From the IMG/VR virus record IMGVR_UViG_3300020416_001300, positions 1 to 22,069 of that record: 22,069 bases of DNA. One strand, written 5' to 3'. The position numbers and the translations under genes are program-made. The notes below the pieces were generated by a model, which did not search any database, had not been told where the DNA came from, and worked only from the letters and a program-made list of their open reading frames with translations. This document shows, in pieces, positions 7,138-13,909 of this stretch. How positions within the stretch are numbered: the stretch's first letter is position 1; each line of letters begins with the position of its first letter. This DNA is from a virus.

Positions 7138-7852
7138 TTGTATTACATTAAATTTTCCGCAAGGGAGCGGTGGACATATGCTAGGACGTATGATAGCATG
7201 TTGCGAAAATGTTGCATGGTATGATCACGAACAAAATAATGATCATCCGTGGCTACCTTATATGGGAAAGGATAAAGACTTTAGTAAGATGCACTTCAAT
7301 AAAAGATTTAAAGGAGCAAAGCCTAAAGGACTCGATCCTGATTATACTATACCACCTGTGTTAAGTTTTGCTAGATCAAGGGGAATAACAACTACTCCTG
7401 CAGATATACAAGCATGGAAGAAAAAGTTATATCCTAATCATTTCATATATACACTACATGATAACTTAGATGAGACTAAAAAGTTTTTTGATCCTGCTCA
7501 ATATATTGTTGTTATACCAGATGATGTCGAATTATTAATTGAAAGATGGATGCGATCAAGTTATTATTATTTTGTTGATCCTAAAAATAAAGAATATTTG
7601 TACAAAGATTTATATGAAGATAGAGCTAAAGAACAAGGTATTACTATGAAGCAGGTACTTGCTAACGAGTTTGAAACACAAATTGAAAATTATAAAACAC
7701 ATTCAACAGAAGATGATGTTATTATTACAGAAATAAATGATATCTTAAAGTATGATGTATATGAAGAAGTATGCAATAAATTGCAACTTATAATTAACAA
7801 AGAAAACTATGATAAATGTAAAGTACTGTTTGAAAACAGATCACATCTTTAG
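7124..7852 (+). CDS. P-loop, sulfotransferase-like protein
   Basis: The product has 242 residues. I use ATG at 7124, which overlaps the adenylation gene by 14 bases; an upstream TTG at 7100 would put eight unrelated residues before it. The N-terminus reads CITLNFPQGSGGHMLGRMI (6-24), a beta strand followed by a glycine-rich loop in the place of the 5'-phosphosulfate loop of sulfotransferases or a divergent P-loop. QYIVVIPDDVELLIERWMRS at mid-protein resembles the strand-helix pair that binds the 3'-phosphate, where an Arg and Ser would contact the nucleotide. No perfect Walker A (GKS/T) is present. Sulfotransferase is the best reading but a nucleotide kinase-like role is possible. It closes run C and converges with the methyltransferase gene, overlapping by 12 bases. 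Confidence 0.4.
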   Translation: MVESNCITLNFPQGSGGHMLGRMIACCENVAWYDHEQNNDHPWLPYMGKDKDFSKMHFNKRFKGAKPKGLDPDYTIPPVLSFARSRGITTTPADIQAWKKKLYPNHFIYTLHDNLDETKKFFDPAQYIVVIPDDVELLIERWMRSSYYYFVDPKNKEYLYKDLYEDRAKEQGITMKQVLANEFETQIENYKTHSTEDDVIITEINDILKYDVYEEVCNKLQLIINKENYDKCKVLFENRSHL

Positions 7853-8566
7853 TATTTCAAAATAAAAGCGTTTTCTATCTTTTTTGTATTGTTCTAATTT
7901 ACAGTTATATTCTTTTGCAAGTGCATAAGCAAATTCAAAACTCCACGGAAATATATCTACATAAGGGCCTTTAGGCCAAAGTATTCCTGGGTTTACTCTG
8001 AAATACATTCTTCCACCTACGTCTAGCAATGAATGTAACTTTGTAAAGCGAGTGCGTATATCAGCTTCATCACCAAAGTTCAAACTACCAAAAACAATCA
8101 TATGGTCATACTTTTCATCTACATTAAAGTCTAATATGTCTACCATATAATCTGCATTTTCGTTAAAAGGATCTATTCCTGTAAGATTCTTAATACGTGG
8201 TTTAAATTGATTATAACCACAGCCAAAGTCTAAAACATTTTTTGGATCACGCTCATTTATCCTATCTACAATACTCCAACCGCTATAGGTATGTTCATCT
8301 GTATTAGGCTTCCATATTTCTCCAAAAAATCTTTTCATATAAAATGTGTCTAATGATTGTACAAATTGTTCTATAGTACCAGTCAAATCTAAATGTTCGA
8401 TATCTAATTCATGCATCAAACTTTGACAGAACTTTTCTTTACGTGCGGGGGTGAATGGTAAGTCATCAATAATACTATGCCTATCTAATTTCAAATCACC
8501 GTATTTAGGCAAGCTAAACGCTTGTTCTAAATTTTGCATAACTAACGAAAAAATTCGTGTATTCAT
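7841..8566 (-). CDS. Class I SAM-dependent methyltransferase with a small N-terminal helical domain
   Basis: The product has 241 residues from ATG at 8566; a GTG at 8578 would add four residues. KNVLDFGCGYNQF (about 109-121) is a clear motif I, LTGIDPFNENADY gives the acidic ribose-binding residue, and DHMIVFGSLNFG lies at motif IV, so SAM binding is well supported. The first 75 residues are a separate helical unit. Its SIIDDLPFT...FCQSLMHELDI...TIEQFVQSL pattern has the look of an acyl carrier protein (DDL before helix II, LDI after it), but the Asp-Ser-Leu phosphopantetheine site is missing. It is alone on its strand between two plus-strand runs and shares 12 terminal bases with the sulfotransferase-like gene. 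The substrate is unknown. Confidence 0.7.
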   Translation of the reverse strand: MNTRIFSLVMQNLEQAFSLPKYGDLKLDRHSIIDDLPFTPARKEKFCQSLMHELDIEHLDLTGTIEQFVQSLDTFYMKRFFGEIWKPNTDEHTYSGWSIVDRINERDPKNVLDFGCGYNQFKPRIKNLTGIDPFNENADYMVDILDFNVDEKYDHMIVFGSLNFGDEADIRTRFTKLHSLLDVGGRMYFRVNPGILWPKGPYVDIFPWSFEFAYALAKEYNCKLEQYKKDRKRFYFEILKM

Positions 8567-8654
8567 AATTTTTTTCACTTTCTATTAAAAAAATTCCACT
8601 TTTCTTTAAAAAAGTTTCTTTCTTATATAATTAATTATATAGAAGGAAAAAAGC
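8567..8654 (+). promoter_or_regulatory. Candidate promoter and ribosome site for the transporter run
   Basis: This is the divergent gap between the methyltransferase gene and tctA. It is almost pure A/T. TATAAT at 8626-8631 is a perfect -10 match, but 17 bases upstream there is only TCTTTA, so the -35 is poor. TTAATTATAT follows, and AGAAGGA (8641-8647) is a good ribosome site eight bases before ATG 8655. Promoter activity is plausible, not certain. Confidence 0.4.
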
Positions 8655-10088
8655 ATGGCTTCAGTATTGGCATTACTTGCAGGAACATTATACGGACTAA
8701 TAATTGGCATCCTGCCTGGAGCAGGTGCAACTACAGGTTTAATATTTGTATTTTCATTTATTACACTGTTTCCAGATCCTTACCTAGCAGTGATATTTGT
8801 TATGGCAGTTGTAGCCGCTAGTACAACGGGTGATACTTACACAGGTGTGCTATTAGGTATACCTGGGGCAAACTCTGCCGCGGCAACAATGATAGATGGA
8901 TTTCCATTAGCATTACAAGGTAAAGCAACTTATGCAATTAGTTCAGCAGTCACAACAAGCACACTCAACGGTTTGTTATGGGGATCGTTAACTTTCTTTT
9001 TGCTACCATATTACACACAACTAATAATGATTTTTGGTGTGCCTGAATTATGGGCATTCACAATGTTAGCATTAGTTTGTGTTACATTTGTTACAAATAA
9101 ATTTTGGTTTAGAAGTTTGTTAGCATTATGTATAGGATTGTTTGTAGGATTGATTGGAGTTGATCCTAGCACCAATGCAGATAGATGGACCGGTGGTTGG
9201 GAGTATCTCGGAGACGGTGTACAACTCATGCCTTTGGTTGCAGGACTATTTGCAATACCAGAACTACTTGATGGATTGAAGCAAAGGACAAACACAAGCA
9301 TGGTAGCACTTGCAAATGGCAAGCAAACTAAAGAAGGCATATTAGCTGTTTGGCATAACAAGTGGGACGCAATGCGAGGCGGGTTCATTGGAGCCTTTAT
9401 AGGATTGTTACCAGGACTAGGAGGTGCAGTTGCAGACTGGATGGCTTATAGTTCTACAGTTGCAAGCCACCCTAAAGATAAATTTGGTAATGGTAATATC
9501 AAAGGAGTAATAGGACCTGAAGGAGCCAACAATGCACAAAAGGCAACAAGCATGATTCCTACAGTGTTATTTGGAATACCAGGAGCAAGTTTTGCGGCCA
9601 TTGTAATTGGACTATTTGCATATTTGGACTTTGAATTAGGTACCTTAGAGCTTGCAAATGATGCCCAATTCTTCGATAGTATGTTATACGGGTTTATGCT
9701 CGCAACCGTGCTTGTAGGCGCTATATGCTTGTTTACGACACCAATTATAGCACGAATAGCACAAATACCTTACAAATATTACTTCCCATTATTGCTAGGA
9801 TTTATAGTACTTGCATGTGTTCAATACACTGGAGGTTGGGAAGATTATTTCATGCTTTTGGTATGTAGTATAGTAGGACTACTTGCCAAGCGATACAAAT
9901 TTAGCAGACCTGCCCTGCTATTTGCATTTATTCTATCTGATAGAATAGAAGCACTCACAGTACAAATGACAGGACTTTATACAGTTGAAAAACTGTTAGA
10001 CAAACCAATATTCCTCGGTTTATGTGTTGCAATAGGTGTAACACTAATATGGGGATTAACATCAAAAAGGAAAATAAACTATGCGTAA
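8655..10088 (+). CDS. tctA: Tripartite tricarboxylate transporter, large membrane permease TctA
   Basis: The product has 477 residues, close to the usual 490-510. It is mostly hydrophobic with many membrane helices. Family signatures occur in order: GLIIGILPGAGATTG (about 14-28), the first LPGxG; TYTGVLLGIPGANSAAATMI (about 60-79), the IPG loop; GLIGVDPSTNADRWT; then the second half repeats the plan with GAFIGLLPGLGGAVADWMAY, GPEGANNAQKATSMIPT and LFGIPGASFAA. TctA forms the transport channel of TTT systems, which import citrate or other carboxylates using an ion gradient and a periplasmic TctC receptor. The start has a good ribosome site. Its last 8 bases overlap the TctC-like gene. No TctB gene lies beside it. 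A permease of this type in a phage would be an auxiliary metabolic gene. Confidence 0.92.
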   Translation: MASVLALLAGTLYGLIIGILPGAGATTGLIFVFSFITLFPDPYLAVIFVMAVVAASTTGDTYTGVLLGIPGANSAAATMIDGFPLALQGKATYAISSAVTTSTLNGLLWGSLTFFLLPYYTQLIMIFGVPELWAFTMLALVCVTFVTNKFWFRSLLALCIGLFVGLIGVDPSTNADRWTGGWEYLGDGVQLMPLVAGLFAIPELLDGLKQRTNTSMVALANGKQTKEGILAVWHNKWDAMRGGFIGAFIGLLPGLGGAVADWMAYSSTVASHPKDKFGNGNIKGVIGPEGANNAQKATSMIPTVLFGIPGASFAAIVIGLFAYLDFELGTLELANDAQFFDSMLYGFMLATVLVGAICLFTTPIIARIAQIPYKYYFPLLLGFIVLACVQYTGGWEDYFMLLVCSIVGLLAKRYKFSRPALLFAFILSDRIEALTVQMTGLYTVEKLLDKPIFLGLCVAIGVTLIWGLTSKRKINYA

Positions 10089-11127
10089 ATTATTATTAGG
10101 ACTAGTATTTGCAATGTTTACTTCGGTAGCATATGCAGATTATACAATGGTTGTACCGCAAAAGCCCGGTGGTGGTACAAGTGTTTGGGCAGAGATTGTT
10201 GCTAAAGAACTTGAAAAGTATCTTGGTGAAAATATCAATATCAAACATATTCCCGGAGCAAGAGATATTCCAGGATTTAATAAATGGCACAACGAAATGC
10301 GTGATGACGATAAAGTAATTATGGTATCACATGGTGGTAACGGTGTTGCTTTTTTACAAGAAGAAGTAGACTATGATTATCGTCAATACGAAAGTATCGG
10401 ACTTATGAATCTAAACATCATTGCAGGTAAACGTATTGGTGAAGATATGACAACTCCTAGCTTTGCGGCAGGTAGCGGTCAAACACCAGAAGCGTATGCA
10501 ATGGCAATGTTAATTTGTGGTCCAAGCCATTATGGTGTTGCATATTACGCAACATGTTTTAAGAAAAAAGTAAAATGGATTAAAGGTATGGGCGGAAGTG
10601 AAAGACGTCTTGCTTTTAAACGTGGCGAACTAACAGGTACAAGAGAAAATCCAGCGGCATACAAAAAGCATGTTGAGCCAGACTCAAATGCAGAAATTTG
10701 GTTCCATCATGGTATCCTACAAGCAGACGGATCACACAAAGACGATCCTAACTATCCAGGCTTTCAGTTTGAAGAATTGTACAAGCAAAAGTGGGGAGCA
10801 TACCCTGTAGGTGAAATGTATGATGCTTATAAACTTGTAAAAAGTTTTAGAGACGGAATGCAAAAAGCATTGTGGGTAAACAAAGGCAATCCTAATGCAA
10901 AAAAATTACAAGATGCATTAACTGAAATGTCTAACAATGCAGAAAGTCGTGCTATTATCGAAAAGAAAGTTGGACAGTATGAATGGCTAATTGGCGAAGA
11001 AGGCAATGCCCATAGAGATACATTAATGACTTTTGTTACACCTGAAGCGTTGGAGGATTTAGTTTGGTTCAATATAGAAGCACTTGGTCTAAAAAGTGTA
11101 TTCAAGATTGAGCTGGCACTAAAATGA
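10081..11127 (+). CDS. TctC/Bug-type periplasmic solute-binding protein
   Basis: The product has 348 residues, ATG at 10081, with AAGGA about ten bases upstream inside tctA. MRKLLLGLVFAMFTSVAYA is a classic Sec signal peptide with an AYA cleavage site after residue 19. The mature start DYTMVVPQKPGGGTSVWAEI matches TctC proteins, which open with a strand, PxxPGGGxD, and a helix. IKHIPGARDIPGFNKW follows, in the place of the family's second ligand-binding loop. TctC proteins are about 320 residues and bind carboxylates (citrate, dicarboxylates, aromatic acids) for delivery to TctA/TctB. Here the family's usual Asp after GGG is replaced by Thr-Ser, and the C-terminal half is diverged, so the ligand could be unusual. 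Translation is probably coupled to tctA. Its product needs an outer-membrane host. Confidence 0.8.
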   Translation: MRKLLLGLVFAMFTSVAYADYTMVVPQKPGGGTSVWAEIVAKELEKYLGENINIKHIPGARDIPGFNKWHNEMRDDDKVIMVSHGGNGVAFLQEEVDYDYRQYESIGLMNLNIIAGKRIGEDMTTPSFAAGSGQTPEAYAMAMLICGPSHYGVAYYATCFKKKVKWIKGMGGSERRLAFKRGELTGTRENPAAYKKHVEPDSNAEIWFHHGILQADGSHKDDPNYPGFQFEELYKQKWGAYPVGEMYDAYKLVKSFRDGMQKALWVNKGNPNAKKLQDALTEMSNNAESRAIIEKKVGQYEWLIGEEGNAHRDTLMTFVTPEALEDLVWFNIEALGLKSVFKIELALK

Positions 11128-11810
11128 AAATAGTAATATCTCATGGTAGCGGGGGGATCAGCTCTGCTGAAACCTTCGCTCGCGACTTCTTTGAAAGTAA
11201 AGGTTACGAAGTACATCTAATCGATTACTTTACTCCACACGGAATCACAAACCTATGGTGGAGTGATGGTCAGTGGCAAGATGACCATGATTGCACATTT
11301 AGTGAAATGTTCAATGTTAACTTTCCTGAAGGTGATCTTATACATATAGGATTTAGTTTAGGTGCATTCTTAGGTATCGTTCATCACAAAAAGTTTTTAA
11401 AAAATTATCTATTTTATCCTGGCTGTATTGCTATTTCAGAATCTATGCTTGATGTAGATTACAGCAATGCAGTGGTAATATCTGGTACAGAAGACAATGG
11501 ACAAAATAAGTATAAAATTTTTAGAGACATGTTAAAACATCCACCTTTGAAACATTATGAATTACCTGGAGTACATCATGCATTTATGGTAAGCGATATT
11601 AATAGATCTTTTCATATGGTTAGATATGGCAATGTAGGTGAAGTTATGAGTCAACAAGAGTTTGATGAACTTAAACCTAATCATAAATATTTGGGTGAAC
11701 GTTATGGTTACAAGACACAACCTACAATATTAAGATCGCATAATGAATATAGATTACAATATCTAAATATGATTGAAGAGGAAATACGTGAGTATCGTAC
11801 TAAAGTTTGA
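11124..11810 (+). CDS. Alpha/beta hydrolase, dienelactone-hydrolase-like
   Basis: The product has 228 residues; ATG at 11124 overlaps the TctC stop as ATGA. MKIVISHGSGG is the first strand with the HGSGG oxyanion-hole region. LIHIGFSLGAFLG (72-84) is the nucleophile elbow GxSxG with Ser78. VVISGTEDNGQN gives Asp124 after strand 7, and PGVHHAFMVS supplies His151/His152 before the last helix. This order and spacing match the dienelactone hydrolase branch of alpha/beta hydrolases; the triad looks complete. Such enzymes cleave lactones, esters or thioesters. It sits between the transporter genes and an AMP-ligase, so it may process an imported or activated carboxylate, which is inference. The C-terminal 60 residues are charged and beyond the fold. 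Confidence 0.75.
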   Translation: MKIVISHGSGGISSAETFARDFFESKGYEVHLIDYFTPHGITNLWWSDGQWQDDHDCTFSEMFNVNFPEGDLIHIGFSLGAFLGIVHHKKFLKNYLFYPGCIAISESMLDVDYSNAVVISGTEDNGQNKYKIFRDMLKHPPLKHYELPGVHHAFMVSDINRSFHMVRYGNVGEVMSQQEFDELKPNHKYLGERYGYKTQPTILRSHNEYRLQYLNMIEEEIREYRTKV

Positions 11811-12954
11811 AGACGGAAAGTCGTATACAAAAGAAGAGTTTGATAAAATTTCAAACGTATACGCAGAAGAATTAAAAAACGCAGGATACGACAGAACTTG
11901 TCGTATCGGCATTTACAGCGACTGGAATAATATTTTTAAAATATTTGGTGCTATGCAAGTATGCAGTCCTGTAATAGTAGATAAAGATTCTAAAACTTTT
12001 GAATTAGATTTTTACGATATAGATATATGGAGCGATAGTATACCAGCACCAAGATTTAATCAGTGCAAAGAAGATGAAGTAGCAGGTATATGTTCTAGTG
12101 GTAGTACTGATAAACCTCGTATTGTTCCGATTACAAGACAACAATACGATATTGATGGTTTAGATAATAATATTCAACTACATGCAAATCTTACAGATAA
12201 AGATAGTACTGTAAACTTTATTCCTTATTGGGTATGTATAGGATTTCAAACGTTCTGTGCCTGTTATAAATATGGAGCAACATATCATGTACTAAAAGAT
12301 CCTTGGAAGTATTGGCCTAAAGTACGGCCTACATTTGTTATAGGTAGTCCTAATGTGTTAAGGGGAATGATGGATCCTAGTGTTCCTTACGATAATATGA
12401 CACTAAGACACATTAGAACTGTAGGTGCTCCAATGTATAAGGATCTAAAAATAAAAGCTCAACAGTTTTTTAATTGCTTAACAACAGATAGTTATGGTGT
12501 AAATGAATTAGGTACAATTAGCATTATGCATTATCCACAAAAATATAATAGTGTTGGTTATTTGTTAGAAGGTATGAATGTTACTTTTGGAGATGACAAA
12601 GAAATAATTGTAAACGGATTTGCTACAGGTGATTTAGGGCATATAGATGAAGATGGATTTTTATTCATTACAGGAAGAAAAAAAGAAATTATAATTAAAG
12701 GCGGCTGGAAAATTATGCCGTATGAAGTTGAAAAAGCATTGTTAGAGTGCGGTGCTCAAGATGCTATTGTATTTGGTTACGATAATGTATATGCTGAAGT
12801 AGTAGGCAAAGTTGATATAGAAATGTTAAAACAAAAGCTAGTACGATATAAGATACCTAAAATATTTACTGTTGATGCTATTAAAAGAAAAGGTCAAGGT
12901 AAAATAAATAGAAAAGATTTGTATAATGCCTATATCGAAAATAGAAAAATCTGA
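11788..12954 (+). CDS. AMP-forming acyl/aryl ligase (ANL superfamily) with intact C-terminal domain
   Basis: The product has 388 residues. I use GTG at 11788 because GAGGA lies five bases upstream (11778-11782); a TTG at 11773 is in frame but has no such site. It overlaps the hydrolase gene by 23 bases. ICSSGSTDKPR (about 101-111) is the A3 loop. TTDSYGVNELG is A5, GFATGDLGHIDEDG is A7, ITGRKKEIIIKGGWKI is the A8 hinge, and KRKGQGKINRKDL near the end carries the A10 lysine (about Lys372). Every catalytic motif is present, yet the protein is roughly 100 residues shorter than usual because the N-terminal subdomain is reduced. It should form an acyl-AMP from a carboxylate and possibly a thioester. 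Its neighbours are a carboxylate-type transporter, a hydrolase and a radical SAM enzyme. Confidence 0.82.
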   Translation: MSIVLKFEDGKSYTKEEFDKISNVYAEELKNAGYDRTCRIGIYSDWNNIFKIFGAMQVCSPVIVDKDSKTFELDFYDIDIWSDSIPAPRFNQCKEDEVAGICSSGSTDKPRIVPITRQQYDIDGLDNNIQLHANLTDKDSTVNFIPYWVCIGFQTFCACYKYGATYHVLKDPWKYWPKVRPTFVIGSPNVLRGMMDPSVPYDNMTLRHIRTVGAPMYKDLKIKAQQFFNCLTTDSYGVNELGTISIMHYPQKYNSVGYLLEGMNVTFGDDKEIIVNGFATGDLGHIDEDGFLFITGRKKEIIIKGGWKIMPYEVEKALLECGAQDAIVFGYDNVYAEVVGKVDIEMLKQKLVRYKIPKIFTVDAIKRKGQGKINRKDLYNAYIENRKI

Positions 12955-13909
12955 TTGGTACGAAGATTATATCGTACATTGGCGCCCTACTGACATGTGT
13001 AATTATGATTGTAGTTACTGTGAACCTAGTAACCATCTAGCAATTAATAAAGCAAAGTTACCAGATGTAAATGATTTAATTAAAGCATCGAAAAAAATTA
13101 GAGATGCTGTTCCTGCTGACAAATCTGTATTAGTTTATATAACAGGCGGAGAACCGTTTTTAATAAAAGATGTACATAAATGGTTTAACTATATGGGCGA
13201 AAACGGAATGCGTGTTGGTATATTTACAAACGGCAGTTTACCGTTACGTGTATACGATTACAGTAAAGAGTCTTTCCAGAACATTAATATTAAAATAAGT
13301 TTCCATCCTGAAAGTGCTGATATAGATAAAATAGTTAACTTTGTTAACATGATTAAAGACAATAACGGTAATGTTGAAGTAAGGGCAATGTTAGCACAGG
13401 GGTTGTTTGATAAGATATTTGAACTTGAAAAGAAATTAAAAGATACACCTATATATAAAATTCCGGTAAATCCGTTGTACAATAAAAAAACAAAAGTCAC
13501 TAATCAAACATTTGAGTCCAGTAGAGATTTAAAAGGTTATCATCAAAGATTAGATAATGGTGATTTAAATTATTATACTAAAGAAGAACTAGAATTTATA
13601 GAAACACTTGATCAAGAAAAACCCACATACCTAAACTTTACAATAGACGATACAATACAAACTAATGCTATTGATTTTTTACAAAAAAGAACTAATAAGT
13701 TCTTTGGTTGGAAATGTGGTATTACAAATAAGAAAATTCTAATTCAAGCAAACGGAGATGTTCAGTACGGAACATGTGCTAATACAGGTATCGTGGGAAA
13801 TATATTTGAAAAAGATTTAAAACTTTTTAATGAAGAATGGACTATCTGTGGTAAAGAAGTTTGTACCACACTTGATGAAATAATGATTACTAAGTTTAAA
13901 TTAAGTTAA
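12926..13909 (+). CDS. Radical SAM enzyme with C-terminal cysteine cluster (SPASM/twitch-like)
   Basis: The product has 327 residues, ATG at 12926, overlapping the ligase by 29 bases. HWRPTDMCNYDCSYCEPS holds the CX3CX2C motif (Cys25, Cys29, Cys32) that binds the [4Fe-4S] cluster cleaving SAM. YITGGEPFL (71-79) is the GGEP SAM-binding motif. RVGIFTNGSLP and INIKISFHPE are the next barrel strands. After the barrel, Cys264, Cys284, Cys308 and Cys313 with ANGDVQYGTC resemble the auxiliary-cluster region of SPASM/twitch proteins, which modify peptides or small molecules. Four cysteines suggest one extra cluster. No candidate peptide substrate gene is seen next to it. It is the last gene of run D and overlaps the converging tail-fibre gene by 14 bases. 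Confidence 0.85.
   Translation: MPISKIEKSDWYEDYIVHWRPTDMCNYDCSYCEPSNHLAINKAKLPDVNDLIKASKKIRDAVPADKSVLVYITGGEPFLIKDVHKWFNYMGENGMRVGIFTNGSLPLRVYDYSKESFQNINIKISFHPESADIDKIVNFVNMIKDNNGNVEVRAMLAQGLFDKIFELEKKLKDTPIYKIPVNPLYNKKTKVTNQTFESSRDLKGYHQRLDNGDLNYYTKEELEFIETLDQEKPTYLNFTIDDTIQTNAIDFLQKRTNKFFGWKCGITNKKILIQANGDVQYGTCANTGIVGNIFEKDLKLFNEEWTICGKEVCTTLDEIMITKFKLS

Noticed and set aside
7124-7852. Walker-type kinase with GKS/T
   Set aside because: The glycine-rich loop lacks the Lys-Ser/Thr pair, so a standard P-loop kinase is less likely than a sulfotransferase-like fold.
9011-9388. 125-codon minus-strand frame inside tctA
   Set aside because: It lies fully inside a strongly supported TctA frame, has no ribosome site and codes no recognisable motif; shadow frame.
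10827-11216. 129-codon minus-strand frame across the TctC/hydrolase junction
   Set aside because: It opposes two well-supported genes and shows no domain.
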